From the NCBI RefSeq assembly GCF_016427565.1, contig NZ_JAELXT010000005.1:1-64000 (forward strand): a stretch of 64,000 nucleotides of DNA, read 5' to 3'. This document shows positions 48,388 to 58,271 of this stretch, piece after piece. How positions within the stretch are numbered: the stretch's first letter is position 1; each line of letters opens with the position of its first letter. The notes below the pieces were generated by a model. That model was not told the DNA's origin. It did not search any database and saw nothing but the letters and a program-made list of their open reading frames with translations. The position numbers were made by a program, and so were the translations under genes. The DNA comes from Microvirga splendida (GTDB lineage Bacteria; Pseudomonadota; Alphaproteobacteria; Rhizobiales; Beijerinckiaceae).

Positions 48388-48411
48388 GATTTCGCAGCGG
48401 CCTGCGCCCGA

Positions 48412-51400
48412 TCAATGCGCCTCGTCCCAGTTCTGCGCGGCGCGCGCGTCCACCGCCAGCGGCACCTTGAGCGACACGGCCGGGAAGGGCGCTTCCGTCA
48501 TCACGCGGGAGATCACCGGCAGGCTCGCCTCGACCTCGTCGTCCGGCACCTCGAACACCAGTTCGTCGTGCACCTGCAGCAGCATGCGGGCGGAGAGGCG
48601 CTCGCTTTTAAGCGCATCCTCCATGCGGATCATGGCACGGCGGATGATGTCGGCGGCGGTGCCCTGGATCGGCGCATTGATCGCCTGGCGCTCCACGCCC
48701 GCCCGCTCGGACGGATTGCCGGACCTGATCTGCGGATAGTGGCAGATGCGCCCGAACAGGGTGGTCACATAGGATTTCTCGCGCACGAATTTCTTCGTCT
48801 CGTCGATATAAGTGCGGATGCCCGGGAAGCGCTCGAAATACTGCTTGATGAAGGCGGAGGCTTCCTGGTTGCCGATGCCGAGGCGCACGGCGAGGCCGAA
48901 GGCCGAGATGCCGTAGATGATGCCGAAATTGATGGTCTTGGCCTGGCGGCGCAGATCCGACGTCATCTGGTCGAGGGGCACGCCGAACATGGCGGATGCG
49001 GTGGCCGCGTGAATATCGACGCCGTTGGCGAAGGCTTCCTGCAATTGCGGAATGTCGGCGATGTGCGCGAGCAGGCGCAGCTCGATCTGGCTGTAATCCG
49101 CCGAGAGAATCTTGTGGCCTTCCTGCGCCACGAAGGCCTTGCGGATCTTGCGGCCGGCTTCCGTGCGGATCGGGATGTTCTGCAGGTTGGGATCGGACGA
49201 GGACAGGCGCCCCGTGGTGGTGGAGGCCAGCGAGAACGAGGTGTGCACCCGCTTGGTCTCGGGGTGCATGTGCTCCTGCAGCGTGTCCGTATAGGTGGAT
49301 TTCAGCTTCGAGAGCTGGCGCCATTCCAGAATCTTGGCCGGCAGCTCGTGCCCGGCCTGCGCCAGCTCGTCGAGGAGCGTCGCAGGCGTCGCCCATTGGC
49401 CGGACGGCGTCTTCTTCGCGCCGGGCAGGCCCATGCGGCCGAACAGGATGTCGCCGATCTGCTTCGGCGAGCCGAGCGAGAACTTCTCGCCCGCCATCTC
49501 GTGGATCTCGTCCTCCAGACGCGCGAGCGTCTGGGCGAAATCGCCGGACAGGCGGCTCAGGATCTGCCGGTCGACCAGGATGCCGCGCATCTCCATGCGG
49601 GCCAGCGTGTCGACCATCGGGCGCTCCAGCGTCTCGTAGACGGTGGCGCGGCGCTCGGCCACGAGGCGGGGCTTCAACACATGCCACAGGCGCAGGGTGA
49701 CGTCCGCATCCTCGGCCGCATAGGCCGTGGCCTTGCCGATCTCCACCTTGTCGAAGGTCACCTTGTTCCGGCCCGTGCCGGCCACGTCCGAGAAGGTGAT
49801 GGGCGAGTGGCCGAGATGGCGGCGCGAGAGCTCGTCCATGCCGTGCGAGCCTTTTCCGGCATCGAGCACGTAGGAGATCAGCATCGTGTCGTCGTAGGGA
49901 TGCACCTCGATCCCGTGGCGCTTGAACACGACCCAGTCGTATTTCATGTTCTGGCCGATCTTGAGGATTGATGAGTCCTCCAGCATCGAACGGATCGCAT
50001 CGAGCGCATCGGTGACGGGGATCTGCCCCTTCACGAGCCCGCCGCCGAAGAGATCGGATTCGTCCCGGTGCTGCAGCGGCACGTAGCAGGCCTTGCCGGG
50101 CGCCAGCGCCAGGGAGAAGCCGACGAGGTCGGCGCGGTTCGCATCGAGATCGCTGGTCTCGGTATCGACCGCCACATGGCCCTGCGCGCAAGCCTCGGCG
50201 ACCCATTCCTTCAGGCGTTCCAGGCTGGTGACGGTCTCGTAGGCCGTGACGTCGATGGGCGCCGAGGAGGCTTCCGTGGCGCGCTTTCCCGCAAGCTGCG
50301 AGGGCGTGCCGAGGCCCTCGACGGGCTTGCGCAAGGCGGCGGTCTCCGGCAGGTCGAGGCCCGCGAACGGGTCGATCTCGCCCGAGGCTGCGCCGGCCTT
50401 GTCGAAGAAGGGCACCGCATCGTCCGTGGGCGCCGTCACGCCGGTGCCGTTGCCGGTCCAGCGGATCGCCTCGCCGCCGGGCATGAGGCGCGGGTCGGGC
50501 GGGATTGCGGACGGATCGGCCTCGTAGAGCTCCGCCACCCGGCGCGTGAGGGTCGAGAATTCCATGGCCTTGAGGAAGCCGACCAGCGTCTTCGGGTCGG
50601 GCTGGGGCAGGGTCAGGTCGTCCAGCGGCACCGGAACGGGCGCCTCGCAATCGAGCGTCACGAGCTTCTTGGACAGGCGCGCGATGTCGGCATTGGCGAT
50701 CAGGCTCTCGCGGCGCTTGGGCTGCTTGATCTCGGGCGCGCGCTCCAGCAGCGTTTCGAGATCGCCGTATTCCTTGATGAGCTGGGCTGCCGTTTTCAAC
50801 CCGATGCCCGGCACGCCCGGCACGTTGTCCGAGGTGTCGCCCATCAGCGCCAGCACGTCGCCGATTTTTTCCGGCGGGATGCCCTCCCATTTCTCGATGA
50901 CGGCGGCTTCATCGAGATTCCGCTCGGGCCGGTAGCCGGGCTTGCCCTTGGAGCCCGACTCGAAATCGTAGAAGCAGACCTTGGGCCCCACGAGCTGCAT
51001 CAGGTCCTTGTCGGACGAGATGATGAGCACGTCGGCCCCGCGCTCCTTGGCCTGCTGGGTGTAGGTGGCGATGAGATCGTCCGCCTCGTAGCGCTGCAGC
51101 TCCACGGGCTCGAGCCCGAAGGCGCGGATCGCCTCGCGCATGATCGGCATCTGGACCTTCAGGTCGTCCGGCGCATCCGGCCTATGGCCCTTGTAATCCT
51201 CGTAGAGCTCCTTGCGGAACGATCCCTCGGACTTGTCGAGCACGATGGCCAGATGCGTGGGCTTCAACCCCGCCGCCCCGTCGCGCATGAACTGCAGGAG
51301 CTTGGACACGAAAAGCCGCACGGCCCCCGTGGGCATCCCGTCCGAGGTGCGGGAATTGTACTTCTGGTCCTGGTTCATGGACTGGAAGTAGGCCCGGAAG

Positions 51401-51465
51401 ATGAAGGACGAGCCGTCGACGAGAAACACATGATCGCCGGCTTGGACGGGACGGGAGGAGGGCAT
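48412..51465 (-). CDS. polA: DNA polymerase I
   Basis: PolA fills gaps and removes RNA primers. The 1017-residue protein has all three activities. The 5'-3' exonuclease (about 10-290) has FLVDGSSFIFRAYF, ISSDKDLMQLV and LMGDTSDNVPGVPGIG. The proofreading domain starts with VAVDTETSDLD, so its metal Asp and Glu are present. The polymerase has motif A LSADYSQIELRLLAH, motif B RRQAKTINFGIIYG and motif C LLQVHDELVFE (His-Asp about 966-967). A low-complexity linker of about 80 residues separates the first two domains. Confidence 0.97.
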   Translation of the reverse strand: MPSSRPVQAGDHVFLVDGSSFIFRAYFQSMNQDQKYNSRTSDGMPTGAVRLFVSKLLQFMRDGAAGLKPTHLAIVLDKSEGSFRKELYEDYKGHRPDAPDDLKVQMPIMREAIRAFGLEPVELQRYEADDLIATYTQQAKERGADVLIISSDKDLMQLVGPKVCFYDFESGSKGKPGYRPERNLDEAAVIEKWEGIPPEKIGDVLALMGDTSDNVPGVPGIGLKTAAQLIKEYGDLETLLERAPEIKQPKRRESLIANADIARLSKKLVTLDCEAPVPVPLDDLTLPQPDPKTLVGFLKAMEFSTLTRRVAELYEADPSAIPPDPRLMPGGEAIRWTGNGTGVTAPTDDAVPFFDKAGAASGEIDPFAGLDLPETAALRKPVEGLGTPSQLAGKRATEASSAPIDVTAYETVTSLERLKEWVAEACAQGHVAVDTETSDLDANRADLVGFSLALAPGKACYVPLQHRDESDLFGGGLVKGQIPVTDALDAIRSMLEDSSILKIGQNMKYDWVVFKRHGIEVHPYDDTMLISYVLDAGKGSHGMDELSRRHLGHSPITFSDVAGTGRNKVTFDKVEIGKATAYAAEDADVTLRLWHVLKPRLVAERRATVYETLERPMVDTLARMEMRGILVDRQILSRLSGDFAQTLARLEDEIHEMAGEKFSLGSPKQIGDILFGRMGLPGAKKTPSGQWATPATLLDELAQAGHELPAKILEWRQLSKLKSTYTDTLQEHMHPETKRVHTSFSLASTTTGRLSSSDPNLQNIPIRTEAGRKIRKAFVAQEGHKILSADYSQIELRLLAHIADIPQLQEAFANGVDIHAATASAMFGVPLDQMTSDLRRQAKTINFGIIYGISAFGLAVRLGIGNQEASAFIKQYFERFPGIRTYIDETKKFVREKSYVTTLFGRICHYPQIRSGNPSERAGVERQAINAPIQGTAADIIRRAMIRMEDALKSERLSARMLLQVHDELVFEVPDDEVEASLPVISRVMTEAPFPAVSLKVPLAVDARAAQNWDEAH

Positions 51466-51811
51466 CGGGTCTCGGGGGCTGGTGGGCTGCTCTTAGGGGA
51501 AGAAATAGCGGGTCCGGGGGCGGATGGCTATGGGTAGGGTCACGAGCCAGCTGGTAGCCAGAGCCCCGTTGCGTCCCTTTGAAATGGACAGGTATGAACC
51601 TCGGCTGCGAGATGCCTTCTCCCTGCTAACTTAAAGGTAACAATGAGAAATTCTGCTTGGCGGTGAGGATGTGCGCCAGAACACCTGCACTTCATTGCAC
51701 AACGTTATAAACCTGAAATAGAACGATAGATCGTTTACTAGCGCCATTCCAGGTTCCAGTGTGATTCTGTTGCAAATAACAGTTCAAGACTAAACAATTG
51801 GAGGAGTGATC
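51466..51811. other. AT-richer upstream region of the RTX gene
   Basis: A 346-base gap without a gene, clearly richer in A and T than its surroundings from about 51590 on. It contains an inverted repeat AACGAT-AG-ATCGTT at 51722-51735 and the pair TGCA-N6-TGCA near 51689-51702. The RTX gene's ribosome-binding site, GGAGGAG, is at 51800-51806. Confidence 0.5.
51722..51735. promoter_or_regulatory. Dyad AACGAT-AG-ATCGTT upstream of the RTX gene
   Basis: A perfect 6+6 inverted repeat with a two-base centre, 77 bases before the RTX start codon, in an AT-rich patch. It could be an operator. No matching regulator is identified. Confidence 0.3.
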
Positions 51812-54800
51812 ATGACATTCGATATTTGGAGAGCCGAGCAGGATGTGCGCCTTGGTGAGGCAACGAACTCATATGCTGATCGGCCTTCCATCGCTTATCT
51901 GCCGAATGGCGGCTATGTCGTGGGGTGGCGTGAGAACAATCAGCTGAAGTTCAAAATCTACAACGGTGCTGGTGACAGCCAGAAGAACCCTGACGGCACC
52001 GATAAAGTGTACTCCGTCGACTCCAGCGGAGGTAGCCAAAACAACCTGGAATTCCAAGCCATCGGACCGAATGGCAGCTTTGCGGTCAGTTGGAATTCAG
52101 GTGTGACAACCAGCGGCGATCAAAAGATTCGTGTTTTCACCCACAACGGAGACGGTAATTACACCGGCGGCAATATTGAAACCATGCAAACGGGAAGCGC
52201 CGGCGCTGCAGAACTCGCTTCGGTCTCACCGGACATGAATGGCGGCTTCGTCAGCATCTATACGAATGGAACGCGTGTTTACCTTCAGAGACATAACGCC
52301 GATGGAACCAAGAACGGTAATGCATCCGTCTTTACGGCTGGTACCTCCTCACCCGATTACGCAAGAGCGGTCCAGGTCGCTCCTGACAAATTCGTTGTAT
52401 CCTTTGGCTTTGGAGACAACATTCGCGCCCAGATTGTGACGTTCAATGGAAATACGGCGAATTGGACCGAGATAGGGTCACCAAACACCGGGATCGGCAC
52501 CGGAGGAAAATCGCAGGTTGTCGCCTTAAAGGGCGAGAATGGCTTTCCCGACGGTCGATTTGCCATCGTGTTCGACAACGGGGCGAACCTCTACGCCAAA
52601 TTCTACGATGCGGATGGTCTGCGCATCGGCGCTGCCGAAGGAGTGCTGCTCACGAACGACGCCTGGAACAATGGCTACTTCTTCGATGTCACCGCCATTC
52701 GGGGCGGGCGGATTGCGGTCACGTATTCAGGCGATGCTCTGATCAACGGTAACATCGTCCTGAAGGTCCTCGATGTAAACGGCAAAGGCGCAGATGGTAT
52801 CAGCGAGCCTGATACCATGGTCATTGACAATACAGATAACCAGTTCACGCCTACGATCACCGAGATGACAGATGGGCGTCTGGCTGTCGCTTGGCATGAC
52901 ACAACACGCGGTCAAAGCGATGTCTCTTCGGTGATCGTCGATCCTCGTCTTACAGCCGTGACTGTCGAGGGTACGGCGCGGAATGATTTCTATGTTGGAT
53001 CGGAGTATGGCGTCGACATCCTGCGCGGCTATGAAGGTAACGACACGCTTCTGGGCGGCGCCGGCAACGATGTGCTGAACGGCGGTACCGGCGCGGACAG
53101 CCTCAACGGCGGCGAGGGCTTCGACATCGCCTCCTATTACGACGCCACCGCCGGGGTTGAGGCCAACCTTGCCGACCCGACGAAGAACAGCGGCGAAGCT
53201 CTCAACGACCGTTATGACCTCATCGAGGGCCTCAGGGGGAGTGGCTTCGCCGACAGCCTGACGGGCAATGCCAGCAACAACTCCCTCGAGGGCGGGGACG
53301 GCAGCGACACCCTCAAGGGCGGCGCGGGCAACGACACCCTGCTCGGCGGCAACAATGACGACCTGCTCTACGGCGGCCTCGGCGCCGATTCGTTCGACGG
53401 CGGCGCAGGCACCGATACCGTCACCTACGAGTTCACGGAAGCGCGTGTCGGCGTCGTCGTCGATCTCCAGGATCCGAGCAAGAACTCAGGCGAGGCCAAA
53501 GGCGACTCATACACCAACATCGAGGCCGTGATCGGAACGATCTGGAACGACACGCTGAGCGGTTACGACGATCCGAACAGGACCGACTCGCTCTTCGGCG
53601 GCAGCGGTCAGGACAGCCTGACCGGCGGCCGGGGCAACGATTACCTCAACGGCGGGGAGGGCAGCGACACCCTCAACGGCGGGCTCGGAGCGGATACTTT
53701 CTTCGGTTGGGAGGGGAACGACTTTGCCTCTTATGAAGACGCCCAGCAGGGAGTCGTAACGTCACTCTCTGCATCTGTCAGGAGTATAGAAGCGGAAGGC
53801 GACACGTACGAAAGCATCGAAGGCCTCATCGGCTCCTCTTTTATAGACACTCTTGAAGGCGACGAGGCCGCAAATGAACTTCGGGGCATGGGAGGAGATG
53901 ACAAACTCTTCGGCGGCGGAGGTTCCGACACTCTGGAAGGCGGAGCCGGGAAGGATGCTCTTGATGGCGGCGACGGCGATGCAGTGTGGGACTACGCCAG
54001 CTATGAAAGAGCACTTACGGGCGTAACGGCCGACCTCTCCAATGAGGTCATGGCTGACTTAGCACCTGGACTCGGTGCTGCCGTTGCAGGCACTGGGGAT
54101 GCATCGGGCGACAGGTACAGGAGCATCGAAGGCCTGATCGGCTCTGCGTACGGCGACACGCTTTACGGCAACGAAGGAGCCAACATCCTGCGCGGCATGG
54201 GCGGCAACGACGTGCTCGTCGGCCGGGCCGGAGCCGACCAACTGGACGGCGGCGCCGGGATCGACACGGCGAGCTACGCCACCGCCGGTGCCGGCGTGAC
54301 GGTCAACCTCGCCAGCGGCAAGGGCGCCGGCAGCGACACCCAGGGCGATACCTATGCCAGCATCGAGAACGTGATCGGCTCCAACTTCGCGGACGTGTTC
54401 GTCGGCAACGGGGCGGTCAACGTCTTCCAGGGCGGGGCAGGCGACGACGTGTATTACGTCGGCGCCGGCGATATCGTCATCGAGAACGCTAACTCGGGCA
54501 ACGACAAGGTCGTCACCAGCGCGAATTACACCCTCGGGGCCAACATCGAAGTCCTTGAGGGCACCGGCGCCGGCGCGCTCGCTCTCACCGGCAACGCGCT
54601 GAACAACACGATCATCGGCAATGACGCCGGCAACTGGATCGATGGCGGCATCGGCGCCGATACGATGATGGGCGGGGCGGGCGACGACATCTACGTCATC
54701 GACAATGCCGGGGACGTGGTCGAGGATTACAGCGGCAACAACACCATCGTCACCTCGGTGCAACTCAACCCGAACAACGTGCGCGGCTCGTTCGTGAACA

Positions 54801-55390
54801 TCACGGTGGCGGAAGGCTACTCCTTCAACGTGGAGGGCACGAACGGCGACAACGTGCTCATGGGCAACAGGTTCGCCAACACCCTGAAGGGCAACGGCGG
54901 CCACGACAAGATCTACGGCCTGCAGGGCAACGACCGTCTCTATGGCGGCTCGGGCAAAGATGCGGTCTATGGCGATGCGGGCAACGACCGTCTCTATGGC
55001 GATTCCGGCAACGACAAGGTCTATGGCGGGCTCGGCAACGACCTGCTGCGGGGTGGATCGGGCAAGGACGTGTTCGTGTTCGACACCCGGCCGAACAAAC
55101 GCTCCAACGTGGACAAGATCTATGACTTCAAGTCCAGGGACGACAGCTTCCACTTGGAGAACAAGTACTTCACCAAGCTGGGCTCCGGCTCGTCCAAGGG
55201 CAAGAAGTTCAAGTCGGACATGTTCACCGAGGGCAAGAAGGCGCAGGACCGGGAGGATCGCATCGTCTACGACAAGAAGACCGGCGCGCTCTACTATGAC
55301 CAGGACGGCACCGGCTCCAAGGCCCAGGTGAAGATCGCCACCATCACCAACAAGACCACCCTCAAGTATCACGACTTCTTCGTGATCTGA
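51812..55390 (+). CDS. Large RTX calcium-binding secreted protein
   Basis: A 1192-residue protein. Residues about 24-378 contain seven related segments of 30-40 residues with a core like G-[GR]-[FI]-[AV]-V-x-[WFY]...D-x-x-G, suggesting a seven-bladed beta-propeller. From about 402 on there are clusters of G-G-x-G-x-D-x-L nonapeptides ([20 protein letters not shown]), alternating with five ~50-residue repeats (A-S-Y...GV...L...GD-x-Y-x-x-I-E-x-[LV]-x-G). The last ~110 residues form a typical type I secretion end ([33 protein letters not shown]). No N-terminal signal peptide and no adjacent transporter are visible. The role may be surface, adhesive or matrix. Confidence 0.9.
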   Translation: MTFDIWRAEQDVRLGEATNSYADRPSIAYLPNGGYVVGWRENNQLKFKIYNGAGDSQKNPDGTDKVYSVDSSGGSQNNLEFQAIGPNGSFAVSWNSGVTTSGDQKIRVFTHNGDGNYTGGNIETMQTGSAGAAELASVSPDMNGGFVSIYTNGTRVYLQRHNADGTKNGNASVFTAGTSSPDYARAVQVAPDKFVVSFGFGDNIRAQIVTFNGNTANWTEIGSPNTGIGTGGKSQVVALKGENGFPDGRFAIVFDNGANLYAKFYDADGLRIGAAEGVLLTNDAWNNGYFFDVTAIRGGRIAVTYSGDALINGNIVLKVLDVNGKGADGISEPDTMVIDNTDNQFTPTITEMTDGRLAVAWHDTTRGQSDVSSVIVDPRLTAVTVEGTARNDFYVGSEYGVDILRGYEGNDTLLGGAGNDVLNGGTGADSLNGGEGFDIASYYDATAGVEANLADPTKNSGEALNDRYDLIEGLRGSGFADSLTGNASNNSLEGGDGSDTLKGGAGNDTLLGGNNDDLLYGGLGADSFDGGAGTDTVTYEFTEARVGVVVDLQDPSKNSGEAKGDSYTNIEAVIGTIWNDTLSGYDDPNRTDSLFGGSGQDSLTGGRGNDYLNGGEGSDTLNGGLGADTFFGWEGNDFASYEDAQQGVVTSLSASVRSIEAEGDTYESIEGLIGSSFIDTLEGDEAANELRGMGGDDKLFGGGGSDTLEGGAGKDALDGGDGDAVWDYASYERALTGVTADLSNEVMADLAPGLGAAVAGTGDASGDRYRSIEGLIGSAYGDTLYGNEGANILRGMGGNDVLVGRAGADQLDGGAGIDTASYATAGAGVTVNLASGKGAGSDTQGDTYASIENVIGSNFADVFVGNGAVNVFQGGAGDDVYYVGAGDIVIENANSGNDKVVTSANYTLGANIEVLEGTGAGALALTGNALNNTIIGNDAGNWIDGGIGADTMMGGAGDDIYVIDNAGDVVEDYSGNNTIVTSVQLNPNNVRGSFVNITVAEGYSFNVEGTNGDNVLMGNRFANTLKGNGGHDKIYGLQGNDRLYGGSGKDAVYGDAGNDRLYGDSGNDKVYGGLGNDLLRGGSGKDVFVFDTRPNKRSNVDKIYDFKSRDDSFHLENKYFTKLGSGSSKGKKFKSDMFTEGKKAQDREDRIVYDKKTGALYYDQDGTGSKAQVKIATITNKTTLKYHDFFVI

Positions 55391-55413
55391 TCGGAAGTCG
55401 AATCCTTGAACTG

Positions 55414-55446
55414 ATGCCGCCCGGCTCATCGCCGGGCGGCATTTTT
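55414..55446 (+). terminator. Rho-independent terminator of the RTX gene
   Basis: A 12-base-pair GC-rich stem pairs 55414-55425 with 55431-55442 around TCATC and ends in five T. It starts 24 bases after the stop codon. Confidence 0.92.
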
Positions 55447-55492
55447 GTTGTGTGGAGTTTTGAGGCCTTTTTGCCGGTTCGTTTCTCTCGAC

Positions 55493-55613
55493 CTCATTCT
55501 GAGGAGCCGCAGAGCGGCGTCTCGAAGGAGGATCCAGAGAGCGCTGGAGACGCCCTCGTGCCCGGACACAATCCGGGGCTTCGAGACGGCCTGACGGCCT
55601 CCTCTGGATGAGG
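55493..55613. repeat. Intergenic palindromic repeat (CCTCATTCTGAGGAG type)
   Basis: CCTCATTCTGAGGAG... and GCGTCTCGAAGGAGG at the left are mirrored by TTCGAGACGGCC and CCTCCTCTGGATGAGG at the right, so the whole 120 bases can fold into a long imperfect hairpin. Elements of this type are common in alphaproteobacterial genomes. It separates the convergent RTX and ROK genes. Confidence 0.7.
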
Positions 55614-55633
55614 CTTGCGCCGTGACGAAACGC

Positions 55634-56842
55634 TCACGCCGCCTTCAGACGCGCCAGATCGAGGTCGAGTTCGCGCAGGGCCTGCATCACCACGCCCTCG
55701 GTGAGAAGATCCATGGAGGATTCCATCACGTGGATTGTGGCGAGCGCACGCAACTCCGGGATCGTCTGGGATTCGAGCGCCGCCTCGAAGGAGGGGCGCA
55801 GCAGGTCCATGGCCCGGGTGCCGGGGCCGCAGATCACGATGTGGTCGGGCTCCAGCGTCTGGATCAGGATGCCGACCGCATCGCCCAAAACTTCGCCGGC
55901 GGCGTGGAACAGGTTGAGCAGGGCAGGGTTGCCCGCGCGCGCCTGCTCCACGACGGCCCCCATGGCCTCCTCGCCCGGCAGCAGCAGGGTCGGGGCGGGG
56001 CGGTGGTCGATGAGCTGCGCGTCGCGGTGCAGGGCGTAGTCGGCGAGATAGGCCTCGATGCAGCCGCGCCCGCCGCAGCGGCATTGCGGACCGCTCCGGC
56101 GCAGGCGCACATGGCCGAACTCGGAGCCGCCGAAGCGGGCGCCGCGATAGAGCTCGCCCTGGATGAGAAACCCTAAGCCCACGCCGTCGCCCACCATCAG
56201 GCAGGCGGTACGGCCCGAGCGCAGGCCCGCATGGCGCTGCGCGATGGCGAAGGCCATGGCGCTGGCGTCGTTCTCCATGAGCACGGGCTTGCCGAGACGC
56301 TGGCCGAGGCCCGAGGCGAGCGGGAGGTCGCGGGTGCCGAGCACCGGGCTCCAGGCCACGATCCCGTCGCGGGTGTCCACATAGCCCTGGCAGGCGAGGC
56401 CCACCGCCTTCACGTCCCGGGCGCCGCTCTCCTCGGCGAAGGCCGCGATGGTGCGGGCCAGCACGTCCATCAGCTCCTCGGCCTCGAGGTTGCGCAAGGG
56501 GCGCTCCACATGGCGGCTCGCCCGGGTGCGCCCGGCGCTGTCCACGAGCCGCAGCTCGATGCGGTTGAAGCCGGTCCAGACGCCGACCACGGAGCCCAGG
56601 GTCTCGGCGAAGTAGAGGCGGGTCTTGGGCCGGCCCCGCAGCAGCCCCGGGCTCTGGTCCGGGCTGTCCTCCGCCACCAGGATTCCCTCGTCGAGGAGGT
56701 TTGCTGCGAGTTCGGACACGCTGGCCGGGCTCATGCCGAGATGCTGGCCGATCTCCACCCTGGCCATGGGGCCTTCCCGGCGCAGGGCATCGAGCAGGCG
56801 CCGGCGGGCGGATTCGCGAGGGGAGAGAGGCAGCATGAGCAT
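55634..56842 (-). CDS. ROK-family transcriptional regulator of the xyl locus
   Basis: A 402-residue regulator. An N-terminal winged helix (about 10-60) includes ARVEIGQHLGMSPASVSELA. The ROK sugar-binding domain follows, with LMENDASAMAFA at the sugar-contact Asp192, GDGVGLGFLIQGELYRG, and a zinc site of His244 (EFGHVRL) with Cys254, Cys256 and Cys261 in CRCGGRGCIEAY. It is divergent from a xylose-type ABC operon and is its probable repressor. Candidate operators lie in the space between (56851-56871 and 56947-56969). Confidence 0.92.
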   Translation of the reverse strand: MLMLPLSPRESARRRLLDALRREGPMARVEIGQHLGMSPASVSELAANLLDEGILVAEDSPDQSPGLLRGRPKTRLYFAETLGSVVGVWTGFNRIELRLVDSAGRTRASRHVERPLRNLEAEELMDVLARTIAAFAEESGARDVKAVGLACQGYVDTRDGIVAWSPVLGTRDLPLASGLGQRLGKPVLMENDASAMAFAIAQRHAGLRSGRTACLMVGDGVGLGFLIQGELYRGARFGGSEFGHVRLRRSGPQCRCGGRGCIEAYLADYALHRDAQLIDHRPAPTLLLPGEEAMGAVVEQARAGNPALLNLFHAAGEVLGDAVGILIQTLEPDHIVICGPGTRAMDLLRPSFEAALESQTIPELRALATIHVMESSMDLLTEGVVMQALRELDLDLARLKAA

Positions 56843-56850
56843 GAAGGCAC

Positions 56851-56871
56851 TTTATTCGCGGTTTGAATAAA
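56851..56871. promoter_or_regulatory. Candidate ROK operator 1
   Basis: TTTATTC-N7-GAATAAA is a perfect 7+7 inverted repeat that begins 9 bases upstream of the ROK start codon. Its place and symmetry suit autoregulation by the ROK protein. Confidence 0.5.
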
Positions 56872-56946
56872 TCAAAACTGCAGGCTGGGGATATCAGACC
56901 AAATTATTAGGAGCGGGGCGCTTGAAGGCGGCGGAGGCTCGTATAA

Positions 56947-56969
56947 TTATTTTCGCGCTCGAACAATAA
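56947..56969. promoter_or_regulatory. Candidate ROK operator 2
   Basis: TTATT-TTCGCGCTCGAA-CAATAA is an imperfect dyad that shares the TTCGCG...GAA core and AT-rich flanks with operator 1. It lies about 100 bases before xylF. Confidence 0.4.
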
Positions 56970-57068
56970 CGCATGGCAGGTTGAGCCACGTCCGTCGGCG
57001 CTACCTCAGCCCGACAGCTGCCATGAGCGCGGCGCTTTCCAGGGAAGCGCCGCCCAGGAGGAAAACCG

Positions 57069-58115
57069 ATGCTTTCGAAGAAACACGCTCTCATCTCGCT
57101 TGCCGCTCTGGCCCTGTCCGCCGGCGCCGCCTTCGCTCAGGGCAAGGGACCCGTGGTCGGCGTCAGCTGGTCGAACTTCCAGGAAGAGCGCTGGAAGACC
57201 GACGAAGCCGCCATCAAGGCCGCCATCGAGAAGGCCGGCGGCACCTACGTGTCGGCCGATGCCCAGTCGTCGCCCGCCAAGCAGCTCACCGACATCGAGA
57301 GCCTGATCGCCCGCGGCGCCGATGCGCTCATCGTCCTCGCCCAGGATGCGGACGCGGTGCGCCCGGCCGTCGAGAAGGCTGTGGCGGAGGGCATTCCGGT
57401 CGTCGGCTACGACCGTCTCATCGAAATCCCGCAGGTCTTCTACCTCACCTTCGACAACGTCGAGGTGGGCCGCCTTCAGGCCCGCGAGGTCATGAAGGTG
57501 AAGCCCGAAGGCAATTACGTCTTCATCAAGGGCTCGGGCTCCGATCCGAATGCCGACTTCCTGTTCAAGGGCTCGATGGAGGTGCTCAAGCCCGCCATCG
57601 ATTCTGGCAAGATCAAGAATGTCGGCGAGGCCTACACGGATGGCTGGCTCCCTGCCAATGCGCAGCGGAACATGGAGCAGTTCCTCACCAAGAACAACAA
57701 CAAGGTCGATGCGGTGATCGCAGCCAATGACGGCACCGCCGGCGGCGCCATCGCGGCCCTGGCCGCCCAGGGCATGGCAGGCTCCGTGCCGGTTTCCGGA
57801 CAGGATGCCGACAAGGCTGCCCTCAACCGCGTTGCCCAGGGCACGCAGACCGTGACGGTCTTCAAGGATGCCCGTGAACTCGGCCGCAATGCGGCGGAGG
57901 TCGCCCTGCAGCTTGCCGACGGCAAGAAGCTCAGCGAGATCAAGGGCGCGACGACCTGGAACCAGGGCCCGAAGAAGCAGAACATGACGGCTCTCTTCCT
58001 CCGCCCGGTGGCGATCACGAAGGACAACCTGAACGTGGTCATCGATGCCGGCTGGGCCTCCAAGGACGTGGTCTGCCAGGGCGTGAAGGCCGGCACGGTC
58101 AAGGCCTGCAACTGA
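57069..58115 (+). CDS. xylF: D-xylose ABC transporter substrate-binding protein
   Basis: A 348-residue periplasmic sugar-binding protein of the ribose/xylose class. A signal peptide ends near A-F-A (residue 23) before [11 protein letters not shown]. The xylose-type features include [62 protein letters not shown], and [14 protein letters not shown]. It is the first gene of an operon with the permease and ATPase genes, divergent from the ROK regulator. A dispersed repeat lies between it and xylH. Confidence 0.93.
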   Translation: MLSKKHALISLAALALSAGAAFAQGKGPVVGVSWSNFQEERWKTDEAAIKAAIEKAGGTYVSADAQSSPAKQLTDIESLIARGADALIVLAQDADAVRPAVEKAVAEGIPVVGYDRLIEIPQVFYLTFDNVEVGRLQAREVMKVKPEGNYVFIKGSGSDPNADFLFKGSMEVLKPAIDSGKIKNVGEAYTDGWLPANAQRNMEQFLTKNNNKVDAVIAANDGTAGGAIAALAAQGMAGSVPVSGQDADKAALNRVAQGTQTVTVFKDARELGRNAAEVALQLADGKKLSEIKGATTWNQGPKKQNMTALFLRPVAITKDNLNVVIDAGWASKDVVCQGVKAGTVKACN

Positions 58116-58127
58116 TCGGAGCCTGCT

Positions 58128-58242
58128 CCTTGTCATCCCTGGCGAGCCTTTAGGCGAGGGAAGGGGATCCAGTGCGCCGCGTGTGCAAGTGGATCCCCTT
58201 CCCCTCCGCTGCGCTCCGGCCGGGGATGACAGTTTTCATGGA
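58128..58242. repeat. Dispersed repeat between xylF and xylH
   Basis: TGTCATCCCTGGCGAG...GGGGATCC and GGATCCCC...GGCCGGGGATGACA are opposed arms of a ~110-base imperfect palindrome. It lies within the presumed operon and may lower the amount of downstream message relative to the binding-protein message. Confidence 0.75.
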
Positions 58243-58271
58243 TACCTTCATTCGTCTTTCAGCGTGACGTC

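Noticed and set aside
51466-55446. RTX locus as part of a prophage or integrative element
   Set aside because: No integrase, att-like direct repeats or phage genes were seen. Only the base composition hints at transfer.
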